A DNA stretch of 64,000 bases from Taibaiella sp. KBW10 (GCF_003852495.1 NZ_QAJI01000003.1:487776-551775); one strand, 5' to 3'; positions 43,217 through 53,104 are shown, counted from the first letter of the stretch. Numbers and translations are program-made. Notes: a model not told the origin generated them from the letters alone.

Positions 43217-45235
43217 ATGAAATTTACACTACACGCGCCTTATAAGCCGGCGGGAGACCAACCCACGGCCATTACGCAGCTCACGCAGGGCGTAGAAGAA
43301 GGGGATGTTTTTCAGACGCTCTTAGGCGTAACCGGTTCAGGAAAGACCTTTACCATGGCCAATATTATTGAAAATGTACAAAAGCCAACCCTGATCCTTA
43401 CCCATAATAAAACCCTGGTGGCACAGCTTTACGGAGAGTTCCGGCAGTTCTTTCCCGACAATGCTGTTAACTATTTTGTGTCTTACTACGATTATTATCA
43501 GCCGGAGGCTTATATGCCCGTAAGTGATACTTATATTGAAAAAGACCTTGCCATTAATGAGGAACTCGAAAAGCTACGCTTACGCACAACCACCGATCTG
43601 TTGAGCGGCAGGCGCGACATTCTGGTCGTGGCTTCCGTTTCCTGTATCTATGGTATGGGTAATCCTACGGAATATGAGAATGGGATTATCCGCATTGCCC
43701 AGGGCGATATTGTCTCCAGAAACGGCTTATTACATAACCTGGTCAATTCTCTTTATAACCGTTCCCAGGGAGAGTTTTCCCGGGGTACCTTCAGGGTAAA
43801 AGGCGATACGGTAGACATTAATTTACCTTATGTAGATTATGGCTATCGCATTACTTTCTTTGGTGATGAGATTGAGGAAATTGAGAGTTTTGAAATTGAA
43901 TCGGGAAAAAGGATCGGCAAAATGGAAAATGCGGCTATCTTCCCGGCAAACCTTTATGTGGCCCCTAAAGATCAGATGGGGCAGATCGTAAAAGACATAC
44001 AGGATGAGCTTTTCGCACAGGTAGATTATTTTAAAAGAGAAGGAAAGCATATCGAGGCGCAACGAATTAAAGAGCGGGTAAATTATGACCTGGAGATGAT
44101 GCAGGAATTGGGCTATTGTAGTGGCATTGAGAACTACTCCCGTTTCCTGGACAGAAGGAATCCCGGCACACGCCCCTTCTGTTTATTGGATTATTTCCCC
44201 AAAGACTTTTTGTTGTTTATTGATGAGAGCCACGTAACCATCCCGCAGATCAGCGGTATGTATGGAGGAGACCGCTCCCGCAAAATGAATCTTGTGGACT
44301 TCGGTTTCCGTTTGCCTTCCGCTCTGGATAACCGGCCGCTCAACTTCAATGAATTTGAAAATTTATTAAACCAGGTAGTCTTCGTGAGTGCCACACCCGG
44401 CAATTTTGAATTGAACACCACAGAAGGTTTGGTGGTAGAGCAGGTCGTACGTCCGACGGGTCTTTTAGATCCGCCGATTGAGGTACGCCCCAGCCTGAAC
44501 CAGATTGATGACCTGCTGGAAGAAATCGACCAAAGGGCCAAACGTAATGAAAGAATATTGGTGACGACGCTGACCAAAAGAATGGCGGAAGAACTGGATA
44601 CCTATCTGAAACGCATCAATGTCAATTCACGGTATATTCATAGCGAGGTAGACACCCTGGAACGTGTAGAAATCTTAAGAGATCTGCGTTTAGGCAATAT
44701 AGATGTACTGGTAGGCGTAAACTTATTGAGGGAGGGACTCGATCTACCCGAAGTCACCCTAGTGGCCATTCTGGATGCCGATAAAGAGGGTTTCTTAAGA
44801 GATGAACGCTCGCTGACCCAAATGTCGGGACGCGCAGCCCGTAACTCGGAAGGTATGGTGATCTTCTATGCCGATAAGATTACGGATAGTATGCAGCGCA
44901 CGATGGATGAAACGCAACGCCGGCGCGAAAAACAGATCGCATATAATACCGTACATGGCATCACACCGACTACCGTACACAAATCGGTAGAACAGATCAT
45001 GAAGCAAACCTCGGTACTGGATATCAAACATTATGATGAAGGTAATGTCCTGGCTATAGACGATACGATTGCAGCAGAAGATTTTGTAGAATATAAAACC
45101 AAGTCATCTTTGCAAACGGCTTTAGACAAAACGAAGAAAGCAATGCAAAAAGCCGCAAAAGATTTAGACTTTATGGAAGCAGCAAGGCTCAGAGACAAAA
45201 TGTTTGCCATGGAGCAGGAGTTGAAGAATATGTAA
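43217..45235 (+). CDS. uvrB: Excinuclease ABC subunit B
   Basis: Damage-verification helicase of nucleotide excision repair, acting with UvrA and UvrC. The 672 residues have Walker A GVTGSGKT at 37-44, the beta-hairpin YYDYYQPEAY near 92-101, DESH near 336-339, helicase motif VI GRAAR near 540, and a C-terminal UVR motif (DFMEAARLRDKM). A terminator palindrome follows at 45259-45284. Confidence 0.97.
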   Translation: MKFTLHAPYKPAGDQPTAITQLTQGVEEGDVFQTLLGVTGSGKTFTMANIIENVQKPTLILTHNKTLVAQLYGEFRQFFPDNAVNYFVSYYDYYQPEAYMPVSDTYIEKDLAINEELEKLRLRTTTDLLSGRRDILVVASVSCIYGMGNPTEYENGIIRIAQGDIVSRNGLLHNLVNSLYNRSQGEFSRGTFRVKGDTVDINLPYVDYGYRITFFGDEIEEIESFEIESGKRIGKMENAAIFPANLYVAPKDQMGQIVKDIQDELFAQVDYFKREGKHIEAQRIKERVNYDLEMMQELGYCSGIENYSRFLDRRNPGTRPFCLLDYFPKDFLLFIDESHVTIPQISGMYGGDRSRKMNLVDFGFRLPSALDNRPLNFNEFENLLNQVVFVSATPGNFELNTTEGLVVEQVVRPTGLLDPPIEVRPSLNQIDDLLEEIDQRAKRNERILVTTLTKRMAEELDTYLKRINVNSRYIHSEVDTLERVEILRDLRLGNIDVLVGVNLLREGLDLPEVTLVAILDADKEGFLRDERSLTQMSGRAARNSEGMVIFYADKITDSMQRTMDETQRRREKQIAYNTVHGITPTTVHKSVEQIMKQTSVLDIKHYDEGNVLAIDDTIAAEDFVEYKTKSSLQTALDKTKKAMQKAAKDLDFMEAARLRDKMFAMEQELKNM

Positions 45236-45258
45236 TGATACAAAAGAATAATTGTCTG

Positions 45259-45284
45259 TATGGCGGCCGGTACCGGCCGCCATA
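45259..45284. terminator. Terminator after uvrB
   Basis: A perfect GC-rich palindrome (core TGGCGGCCGG / CCGGCCGCCA) followed by a T-rich stretch. Confidence 0.72.
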
Positions 45285-45330
45285 TTTTTATCCTGCCTTA
45301 TCCGTGACGGGTCCGAATCGTATTGGATAT

Positions 45331-45362
45331 AAGGGATAAATTGCCCAAAAATTAATCCCTTT
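45331..45362 (+). other. Second hairpin upstream of mdh
   Basis: AAGGGAT...ATCCCTT arms with inner AATT pairing and a run of T after it. It is terminator-like and lies between the uvrB terminator and mdh; it could be a second terminator or part of the mdh control region. Confidence 0.4.
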
Positions 45363-45417
45363 TTATCTTAAAATCACACTGAATTGCGTAACTTGTAAGG
45401 ACTCCAAAACATGTATT

Positions 45418-46347
45418 ATGAAAGTTACCGTAGTAGGTGCAGGTGCTGTAGGCGCGACTTGTGCTGACAATATTGTAAGAAAGGAAATTTGTGATGAGCT
45501 CGTAATTGTAGATATCCTTGAAGGATATGCAGAAGGGAAAGCCTTAGACCTGCAACAGTGCTCTTCCCTTTTGGGTTTTGATGTACACATTACCGGAACC
45601 ACCGGCGATTACAGCCGTACCGAAAATTCCGATATTGTAGTCATTACCGCAGGCATTCCCCGGAAACCGGGTATGACCCGTGAAGACCTGATCGGGACGA
45701 ATGCCGGTATTGTAAAAACGGTAGCTGATCAGATCCTTAAATATTCTCCGGATACCATTCTTGTCGTCGTGGCCAATCCTATGGACACGATGACCTATCA
45801 TGTCTTAAAATCTACGGGTTTACCGAAGCATAAGGTGATCGGTATGGGTGGCGCCCTGGATTCAGCGCGCTTCAAAACCAATCTGCAAAAGATGCTAAAC
45901 TGCTCCCAAAATGATTTGCAGGCGACCGTAATCGGCGGACATGGCGACACAACGATGATTCCCCTGACCCGATTAACAACGCTGAACAACCTACCAATCA
46001 CAGATGTATTGACCAGAGATCAATTAGACAAAGTAATTGCCGATACGATGGTGGGCGGTGCAGCCTTAACGAAATTATTGGGTACTTCGGCATGGTATGC
46101 GCCCGGCGCGGCGGCTACAATGGTGTTAGAGTCTATCGTAAGGAATAAGAAAAAGATCTTTCCTTGCTCGGTCTATCTGGAAGGAGAGTATGGACAGGAA
46201 GACATTTGCATAGGGGTGCCGGTTATTTTAGGGAAAGATGGCTGGGAAGAAATCATTGATCTGAAACTGAATGCGGAAGAACAGGAAAAGTTTAACCAAA
46301 GTGCTGCCGCAGTCCGAAAAATGAACGCGGTTCTGGATACTTTATAG
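45418..46347 (+). CDS. mdh: Malate dehydrogenase (LDH-like)
   Basis: NAD-dependent malate/oxaloacetate conversion in the TCA cycle. The 309 residues belong to the LDH-like MDH group: Rossmann GAGAVGA at 7-13, substrate-specificity loop ITAGIPRKPGMTRED at 76-90 with Arg82, GMGGALDSARF at 142-152 and catalytic His175 in GGHGDT. A partial -7 box (TAACTTG) lies about 25 bases upstream. A hairpin at 46392-46421 follows. Confidence 0.95.
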   Translation: MKVTVVGAGAVGATCADNIVRKEICDELVIVDILEGYAEGKALDLQQCSSLLGFDVHITGTTGDYSRTENSDIVVITAGIPRKPGMTREDLIGTNAGIVKTVADQILKYSPDTILVVVANPMDTMTYHVLKSTGLPKHKVIGMGGALDSARFKTNLQKMLNCSQNDLQATVIGGHGDTTMIPLTRLTTLNNLPITDVLTRDQLDKVIADTMVGGAALTKLLGTSAWYAPGAAATMVLESIVRNKKKIFPCSVYLEGEYGQEDICIGVPVILGKDGWEEIIDLKLNAEEQEKFNQSAAAVRKMNAVLDTL

Positions 46348-46391
46348 GGTATATCCTTAAAACCCTTTGCGCATATAAATACATTGACCGG

Positions 46392-46421
46392 TAAGCCCAT
46401 CCCCGCTATCGGATGGGCTTA
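46392..46421 (+). terminator. Probable terminator after mdh
   Basis: An 11-bp stem TAAGCCCATCC / GGATGGGCTTA with an 8-nt loop; the following T-tract is weak. Confidence 0.5.
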
Positions 46422-46531
46422 TACATATCTGCCGGCATGATTGAGGCCCGAGATGCAGGATATAAAACAAAAAATTAATACCTGTTTACCCTCAACTAAT
46501 GGGATAATTGTGCAACTTTAAATAAAAAAAG

Positions 46532-47095
46532 ATGCAGAAAATACTCTTTGTTGACCGGGATGGCACTTTGGTGCTGGAACCGGAGGATTATCAGATCAAC
46601 AGTCTTGATAAAGTCATCTTTTATCCTGAAGTCTTTCAATACCTGTCCCGGATTGCAAAAGAACTGGATTTTGAATTGGTGTTGGTGACGAACCAGGACG
46701 GCTTGGGTACTGATTCCTTCCCGGAAGAGGGATTCTGGCCGGCACATGATTTTATTATGAAATCCTTTGCCAATGAGGGGGTTTATTTTTCACAGGTTTT
46801 TATTGACAAATCCTTCCGGCAGGAACAAAAACCGACCCGAAAACCGGGTATCGGCATGTTGTTGTCCTATATCAATAATGAAGATTATGATTTGGCCCAT
46901 TCTTTCGTGATCGGCGATCGGATAACTGATGTACAATTGGCTTACAATCTCGGTGCTAAGGCCATTTTTATCGCCAACGACGAGCTATTGGGCGCACACG
47001 AAATTGATCATAAAGAACGCCTGGATACTACGATTGCTTTAAAAACAACTTCCTGGAAAGCAATCTATGACTTTTTAAAGCACCTTCCGGCATAA
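46532..47095 (+). CDS. Stand-alone HisB N-terminal histidinol-phosphatase (HAD)
   Basis: A 187-residue HAD phosphatase matching the N-terminal half of bifunctional HisB. Motif I FVDRDGTL is at 6-13, motif II VTNQDGLG near 51-58, and motif IV VIGDRITD near 123-130. The zinc-loop Cys of the E. coli enzyme are absent (IDKSFRQEQKPTRKPG instead), as I believe is usual in Bacteroidota. No imidazoleglycerol-phosphate dehydratase domain follows: the stop at 47095 is followed by a convergent gene. It may serve histidine synthesis with a separate dehydratase, or another phosphate ester. Confidence 0.8.
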   Translation: MQKILFVDRDGTLVLEPEDYQINSLDKVIFYPEVFQYLSRIAKELDFELVLVTNQDGLGTDSFPEEGFWPAHDFIMKSFANEGVYFSQVFIDKSFRQEQKPTRKPGIGMLLSYINNEDYDLAHSFVIGDRITDVQLAYNLGAKAIFIANDELLGAHEIDHKERLDTTIALKTTSWKAIYDFLKHLPA

Positions 47096-47131
47096 CATCA
47101 CTGAAGCATGCAGCGCAAGTTCAAAAGTGGT

Positions 47132-49528
47132 TTAGATCCGGTTCATCTCCTCCTGGTTAGCTTTGGGCGTCTCTTCTTTAGGCTTTGCTTTTCCGCTGTT
47201 GAACGTATATCGCAGCGTCAGGGAAAGGTATCGGGAATCACGGTAAACATAACGTGCTCTTAAAATAGTGTTGACGGTTGAATGATACCGCATCACGCCT
47301 GTTTTGAATAAATCATTTGCATTCAGGCTCATGGCGAGTTTATTGTCCAGCAGGCGATAGGTAAGCCCGGTACTTACGCTCCAGGTATTGCGGAACTGCA
47401 TTACCCCGGCATTATTCGGAAAGATATAATACCCGCTTAGGTCTAGCAATAGGTTCTTCTTTTTGGTTATGCTAAACTGATTATACAGGGATGCATAGCC
47501 GGAAAAGCTCTTGCTATCGGGCACTTCGGCCCTGGTCGACTTAATGTTATAATGGGACAAGCTTAGCTGAGGCGTCAATAACCATCGTCCGAAAAGATTA
47601 TGGTTGGCACTCAGATTAAGGCTCAGCAAATCATAACCTAAAAAATTGTCTACTATGGTTTCGCGCAGAGGGGTATTCAGTTTGGTAAGTTCAATCTCAC
47701 TAAAGGCATCACGGGAACGATAATAGCTAAGGTTACCGGTCCATTTTTGCAGATAAATATACGTCAACTCTATGTTATGGCTAAAGTATGGTTGTACGGA
47801 AGGGTTTCCATGGGTATACGCATACTGACTATGATACCAACGAAACGGATTGACCATTCCGAACTGCGGCCGGTCTATACGACGGGCATAGTTCAGGCTA
47901 AAAGCATTCTGCTCATTTGGGTTATAACTCAGGTCTGCGGAGGGAAATAGTTGAAAGTATTGATTAAGCGCCTTCGTCTGATACACCTCGCTCCATCCTT
48001 TTGTTTGTGTGTTTTCGGCTCTTAATCCAAACATCATACTCCACTGCCTGATTGTTTTGGCCGCTTTTATATATACTGCCTGTGTATTTTCATCATATTG
48101 AAAATGATCAAAGCGTTGCGGATCCGGCACCCAGTCGTGATTACTATATTCATAAAATGAGGTCTTGTTCCGATTACGGATAAAGGTAAGTTTTCCACCA
48201 AAAGAAAAGGTGGCCATGCTTAGCGGTAAGTCTACACCAAGATTAGCGGTAGTAATATCCATATGCTGGCCATTACCGGATTGATAGGGATTGGACATGC
48301 CGGTCTGTATGCCATCTTTATCAAAATTGAAATACAAAAATTCTTGCTCGCGGTCAAAGCGGTTCGCGAACTGATCAAGATCAAACCTTATTTTCTTTCC
48401 GCTGGTATCAAACTGGTACACATAATTAAGGTTCCAGGCATAGCTCTCCATATTTTCCGGATTCACCCCCGACATTAAGAGACTAGAATCTGCTATCACA
48501 GACTGGTTGTAGATTTGCGTTTTGTTGGCTTCTGTATTATTCCGATCCGAGCGGTTCCATAATAGAGAAGCACCTATAGCCTGTTTTTTATTAATTGCAT
48601 AATCCACTCCAAGCGCCAATGAAGGAGCTTGTGTCTTTCCGATTTGTGTATTATCTTCTCTCCAATGCTGCGCGACAAAATAAATATCATTCGTGCCATA
48701 CATCCAGGATTTCCGGTTGGCGAAACCTAGCGTCGCATTCATCTGCCATTTACCAAAATTTGCATTCAGGTTGACATCTGCCTGCTGACTAAAATATTTT
48801 GCATGACTTAAAGTAAGCGAACCTGTACCCATTATACCTTTATCTCTATTACCTTTCAGTACAATATTAATATAACCGTTACGGCTTTCGGCATCCAGCG
48901 CCGCCGATGGATTTTTAATGATTTCAATTTTCTCTATCTGCTGTGCCGGCAGGGATTTCAGGTATAAGGCCAGTTGGCCGGGATCCATGCGCTGCCATTT
49001 GCCATTAATCATGACATTTGCCGCTCCTTTTCCCACGATGGTAATGGCATCATCGACAACAGAAAGCATGGGCACGACTTTCAGCAGGTCAAACACGCTA
49101 CCGGCAGATACGTTCTGCGGACTAAAAATCAGCTTCCCTTCCTCCATACGCAGGCCGGGCCTCATTCCTTTTACCTGTACGGCATCTAATTCTTTGGTTT
49201 GAATATCCTCAACTTTCAGTATTCCTAAATCTACAGATTGATCTACGCTAAGGGTTTGTCGATAAAGCGTTTGCCCCCAATAGCTGATGCTCAGCATATA
49301 CATTTCTTTTTGCACAGCCAGGGAAAAGCGGCCTTCCTCATCGGTCGTCGCTACCTGTACCACCTGGTTAGTATCGGAAGACAGACTTACTGATACAAAA
49401 GCCGCGATCAGGTCTTCGGAGTTGTGCTGCTGTACCCGGCCGCTTATGGTGTATTGCGCGAAGCCGCTTGTAACAAGACCAAAAGATAAGCACATCAGAA
49501 GAATGAAAGGAGCAAAGCGAAGGTTCAT
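47132..49528 (-). CDS. TonB-family outer-membrane beta-barrel protein
   Basis: A 798-residue outer-membrane protein: signal peptide 1-24 (SGFAQ), carboxypeptidase-regulatory-like domain (about 27-110), TonB plug-like domain (about 130-220, with GAANVMINGKW and IEKIEIIKNPSAALDAE), and a C-terminal barrel of the OMP_b-brl_3 type (about 350-785). Plug-plus-barrel proteins of this kind import unknown substrates; no SusD partner is nearby. The divergent ECF sigma gene starts 231 bp away, so it could be a regulatory target of that sigma factor; this is inference. Confidence 0.85.
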   Translation of the reverse strand: MNLRFAPFILLMCLSFGLVTSGFAQYTISGRVQQHNSEDLIAAFVSVSLSSDTNQVVQVATTDEEGRFSLAVQKEMYMLSISYWGQTLYRQTLSVDQSVDLGILKVEDIQTKELDAVQVKGMRPGLRMEEGKLIFSPQNVSAGSVFDLLKVVPMLSVVDDAITIVGKGAANVMINGKWQRMDPGQLALYLKSLPAQQIEKIEIIKNPSAALDAESRNGYINIVLKGNRDKGIMGTGSLTLSHAKYFSQQADVNLNANFGKWQMNATLGFANRKSWMYGTNDIYFVAQHWREDNTQIGKTQAPSLALGVDYAINKKQAIGASLLWNRSDRNNTEANKTQIYNQSVIADSSLLMSGVNPENMESYAWNLNYVYQFDTSGKKIRFDLDQFANRFDREQEFLYFNFDKDGIQTGMSNPYQSGNGQHMDITTANLGVDLPLSMATFSFGGKLTFIRNRNKTSFYEYSNHDWVPDPQRFDHFQYDENTQAVYIKAAKTIRQWSMMFGLRAENTQTKGWSEVYQTKALNQYFQLFPSADLSYNPNEQNAFSLNYARRIDRPQFGMVNPFRWYHSQYAYTHGNPSVQPYFSHNIELTYIYLQKWTGNLSYYRSRDAFSEIELTKLNTPLRETIVDNFLGYDLLSLNLSANHNLFGRWLLTPQLSLSHYNIKSTRAEVPDSKSFSGYASLYNQFSITKKKNLLLDLSGYYIFPNNAGVMQFRNTWSVSTGLTYRLLDNKLAMSLNANDLFKTGVMRYHSTVNTILRARYVYRDSRYLSLTLRYTFNSGKAKPKEETPKANQEEMNRI

Positions 49529-49759
49529 AAAAGTATTTAGTGTGGTTTGTGTCGTATGGGCTGTAACATATGTAGCAGTTCAAAGCATACACTGTATATG
49601 GCATTTGCCTATCAAGACTTTGTAATGCCTGCAGGCGTTGGTAAAGAAAGCATTTTAGCGCAGCTATTTCCTGGCTTTTGCCTTAATTTTAGAAAATAAT
49701 AACATTCCATTCCAACCTATAGGCTTGTAAGTGCATCCTTATATAAAAAGCAATCAATT
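49529..49759. promoter_or_regulatory. Divergent region between the TonB-family gene and the ECF sigma gene
   Basis: 231 bp without a supported gene. It must carry the promoters of both flanking genes, but I see no clear TAnnTTTG on either strand, so one or both may use a non-housekeeping sigma factor. Confidence 0.4.
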
Positions 49760-50314
49760 GTGATAAACGAACCCCTTTTAAACGAATGCAAGTCGGGCAA
49801 CCGACAGGCGCAAAGGGCGGTGTATGATTACCTGGCACCTAAGCTCTATAGCACCTGTAAACGATACCTGAAGCAAAATGAGGAGATTGAAGATGTATTG
49901 TCAGAAGCCTTTGTAACGATCTTTACGAAAATGCATACCCTCAAAGCGGTCGAAGCGCTGGTCTCCTGGGCAAGAAAAATTGCCGTGAACCAATGCCTGC
50001 AGCTCTTGCGCAAGCAGGTAAACTTCAATCTTTCCTTAGATGACATCAAGCAAGAGCCGGCATATGACCGCTCTGCTCATCATGAGGTCGAACACAAGGA
50101 TCTGCTGCAATTGCTCCAGTTCCTCCCGGACGGATGCCGCTCGATCTTTAATCTCTTTGCTATAGAAGGTTATGCCCATAAGGAGATCGCAAGTATGCTG
50201 GACATCTCGGAGGGGACTTCAAAGTCCCAGTTAAACGTTGCTAAGAACAAATTGCAACATTTGGTTAATGCTTATTATTATCAAAAATCAACAAACAATG
50301 GAATCGCAAAATAA
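49760..50314 (+). CDS. ECF-type RNA polymerase sigma factor
   Basis: A 184-residue sigma-70 family ECF factor. Region 2 runs about 15-75 (NRQAQRAVYDYL, EIEDVLSEAFVTIF) and region 4 about 115-170 (LPDGCRSIFNLFAIEGYAHKE, MLDISEGTSKSQL). The start is GTG at 49760; no in-frame ATG lies near. Its last 17 bp overlap the next gene, whose N-terminus looks like an anti-sigma segment, so the pair is probably translationally coupled. Confidence 0.9.
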   Translation: MINEPLLNECKSGNRQAQRAVYDYLAPKLYSTCKRYLKQNEEIEDVLSEAFVTIFTKMHTLKAVEALVSWARKIAVNQCLQLLRKQVNFNLSLDDIKQEPAYDRSAHHEVEHKDLLQLLQFLPDGCRSIFNLFAIEGYAHKEIASMLDISEGTSKSQLNVAKNKLQHLVNAYYYQKSTNNGIAK

Positions 50315-53042
50315 ATTATTCGATCAGTTTAAAACCGCGGCGGAGCAGGATGAGCAGGATGCTTTTCCCCTACAGGAAAGCCTTTGGGCGCGGGTAGAAG
50401 CACGGTTGGAAGAACGTCCGAAAAAACGGGTATTGATGCTTCCTGCATTTCGCTATATTGCCGCTTCTTTAGTACTATTACTGGGCATTGGGTTGGTATG
50501 GCAGCTAAATAAAGAGGAAACCCCTACAGAGCGGCAACAGACGATAACCAAAGAAGATAAAGCCGCAATAATTAACAATAACACCCCTGCTACAGCAGCA
50601 GAAGAAGATACGCCAAAAGTAATCGCTAACAATAAAGGCGTTCAAAAAGCGCCAGCAGCACCATCAAAAACGGGCACCCCTATTCCAGAGGTTCCCTATG
50701 TAGCACAGAAAAAGGAGCCGCTTACGGACACAACAGGCAAAGCGATAGTCGTAATAAATAATACGACTCAAAAAGGTGCTATACAGCAATACAAAGGATT
50801 GATACAAGACCAGGAAGGCAACCCCGTTATGGGCGCAATTGTCTATACCCAGGGAGAGCATAGCAACAGTATACAAACCCAAATTGATGGTGTGTTTCAA
50901 ATCGAGCTTGCAGATACGGTCCCTTTATATGTTGCTTATGGTAGCGTAAGACAGCGCATTAATAAACAGGATTTATTATCCAGTCATACGATCGTGCTGC
51001 AAACCAATCCATCATCAAATGGCACCAGTAATCAGGCAGGGAAGGCTTATGTTACCGCGGAAAAACCATTTAAAATATCTGCAGAACCCAGCCAAACCAA
51101 TTTAGCCTCCCAACAAGAATTAAGCTCGGTAAACGTTTATGCGACAAAAATAGATAAGAGAAGCTATACCGGTTCCATTAGTACGATTACCTCCTCAGAT
51201 ATTCAGAAAAGACCTATTACCAATATTGCCAATGCTTTATCCGGTGCCGCTCCGGGAGTGCTCGTTACAACGGGCAGCGGACAACCGGGTTCTGCTCCGG
51301 ATATTATGATACGGGGCCAAGGCTCTTTAAATGCGAGTACAGCGCCACTTATCGTTTTGGATGGCATGCCATATGACGGCACACTGGTTTCTATTAATCC
51401 TAATGACGTGGCAAATATGGTTGTATTAAAAGATGCTGCTGCAAAAGCGCGCTACGGAGCACGTGGAGCCAACGGTGTGATTGATATCACCACAAAGGGT
51501 AGCAGTAACAACTATAAGTTATCCGGAAATTTAATTGATGCTTTATCGGGTAAGTATAAAGACGAAAATGAGCTTCCTGACCTGCAACAACAAGTGAATG
51601 AATTACTAACTAACAAAGAATTGAGAAAAGTTGGCATTTCAAATGAATCTTATGAAATGTTTGAAGAAAACAAGTTTGAGAATCCCATGAATAATCCACT
51701 TTCTACCTTTTCTATTGATGTAGACCGGGCTTCCTATGCTAATGTCCGCCGCTTTATTACCGAGGGAAATAGTGTACCAAAAGATGCAGTGCGCGTAGAA
51801 GAAATGATCAATTATTTTGAATATCATTATCCGCAGCCGCAGGCAGGAACACCCTTTTCTATAAATACAGAATATAGTATTGCCCCTTGGAATAGAACAC
51901 ATCAGTTATTGAAAATAGGCTTACAAGGCAGAACGATTCCTACCGACAATATTCCTGCCAGCAATCTGGTTTTTCTGATAGATGTATCCGGTTCTATGAA
52001 CGAGGCGAATAAACTGCCCTATGTAATTGAATCGCTTAAGATGCTGACCATGAAACTCAGGAAGCAGGATAGAGTAGCCATTGTAGTCTATGCTGGTGCG
52101 GCAGGTCTCGTGCTACCCTCTACCAGCGGGGCAAATAAAGAGAAAATCATGAGTGCTATATATGGACTTTCCGCCGGGGGAAGTACTGCAGGAGGGCAAG
52201 GTATTACGCTGGCTTATAAAATAGCTAAACAAAACTTTATCCCTAATGGCAATAACCGTATCATATTGGCTACAGACGGTGATTTCAATGTAGGTGTTTC
52301 TGATGACCGAAGTATGCAAGAATTGATTGAAGAGAAAAGGAAAGACAATATCTTCCTCACTTGTTTGGGCTTTGGCACGGGCAACTACAAGGATAGCAAA
52401 ATGGAAATACTGGCAGACAAGGGCAATGGCAACTATGCGTATATTGACAATATGAATGAAGCGACCAAAATACTCCAGAAAGAGTTCGGAGGTACCATGT
52501 TCGCCATTGCTAAAGATGTAAAAATCCAAATTGAATTTAACCCGGCTTATGTACAATCCTACCGCCTGATCGGTTATGAAAACCGGAAACTGAATGCAGA
52601 AGATTTTGCCAATGATGCCATTGATGCCGGAGAATTAGGTAGCGGACACACGGTTACGGCATTATATGAAATCATTCCTACAGGAGTTGACGATAAATAC
52701 GCGGTTAAAGCAGAGACTTTAAAATACACCAATCTTGTAAGGGACAGCAGCCATAATTTCAACAACGAGCTTGCCCAAATAAAGTTTCGTTATAAAGAAC
52801 CCACTGAAACCAAGAGTAAACTCGTAGTACAGAATATCACCAAATCACTAATACCCCTGGAACAATCCAGTAAAGATTTTAAACTCGCTTCCTCAGTGGC
52901 ATGGTTTGGCCTAAAGCTCAGGGATTCTAAATTGGTTCCGGATAAAGAAACAAAAAGTATTTTATCGCTGACACAAGAGGCAATTGATAAAGAAAACAAA
53001 GAAGAAACAGAGCTGCTACAACTGATAGATGCAGTAAAATAA
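50298..53042 (+). CDS. Anti-sigma-like / plug / VWA (YfbK-type) fusion protein
   Basis: A 914-residue multidomain protein. Residues 1-48 are a short cytoplasmic segment of the kind that follows ECF sigma genes; one membrane span at 51-69; a disordered linker about 70-160; a carboxypeptidase-regulatory-like domain about 163-235; a SusC-type TonB plug about 272-400 (LSGAAPGVLV, IMIRGQGSLN, VLDGMPYDG, GARGANGVIDI) with no barrel after it; then the YfbK module: vWF_A N-terminal part about 430-540, VWA domain about 553-730 with MIDAS DVSGS at 562-566 and ATDGDFN at 658-664, and a C-terminal region to 912. ATG 50298 is chosen over an in-frame upstream start inside the sigma gene. Confidence 0.85.
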   Translation: MESQNKLFDQFKTAAEQDEQDAFPLQESLWARVEARLEERPKKRVLMLPAFRYIAASLVLLLGIGLVWQLNKEETPTERQQTITKEDKAAIINNNTPATAAEEDTPKVIANNKGVQKAPAAPSKTGTPIPEVPYVAQKKEPLTDTTGKAIVVINNTTQKGAIQQYKGLIQDQEGNPVMGAIVYTQGEHSNSIQTQIDGVFQIELADTVPLYVAYGSVRQRINKQDLLSSHTIVLQTNPSSNGTSNQAGKAYVTAEKPFKISAEPSQTNLASQQELSSVNVYATKIDKRSYTGSISTITSSDIQKRPITNIANALSGAAPGVLVTTGSGQPGSAPDIMIRGQGSLNASTAPLIVLDGMPYDGTLVSINPNDVANMVVLKDAAAKARYGARGANGVIDITTKGSSNNYKLSGNLIDALSGKYKDENELPDLQQQVNELLTNKELRKVGISNESYEMFEENKFENPMNNPLSTFSIDVDRASYANVRRFITEGNSVPKDAVRVEEMINYFEYHYPQPQAGTPFSINTEYSIAPWNRTHQLLKIGLQGRTIPTDNIPASNLVFLIDVSGSMNEANKLPYVIESLKMLTMKLRKQDRVAIVVYAGAAGLVLPSTSGANKEKIMSAIYGLSAGGSTAGGQGITLAYKIAKQNFIPNGNNRIILATDGDFNVGVSDDRSMQELIEEKRKDNIFLTCLGFGTGNYKDSKMEILADKGNGNYAYIDNMNEATKILQKEFGGTMFAIAKDVKIQIEFNPAYVQSYRLIGYENRKLNAEDFANDAIDAGELGSGHTVTALYEIIPTGVDDKYAVKAETLKYTNLVRDSSHNFNNELAQIKFRYKEPTETKSKLVVQNITKSLIPLEQSSKDFKLASSVAWFGLKLRDSKLVPDKETKSILSLTQEAIDKENKEETELLQLIDAVK

Positions 53043-53074
53043 GTGAGATGTAGATTTGTTTGGGTTTGTATGAG

Positions 53075-53104
53075 AAAGCGCAATGATTAAGTTCATTGCG
53101 CTTT
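53075..53104. terminator. Bidirectional terminator
   Basis: A perfect 12-bp stem AAAGCGCAATGA / TCATTGCGCTTT with a 6-nt loop, between the convergent fusion gene and kdsD. Confidence 0.82.

Noticed and set aside
45259-45284. GGTACC-centred palindrome as an operator
   Set aside because: The position just after uvrB and the T-rich stretch that follows fit a terminator better.
50238-50297. Upstream in-frame extension of the plug/VWA protein
   Set aside because: It lies wholly within the ECF sigma coding sequence; the ATG at 50298 gives a normal anti-sigma-like N-terminus.
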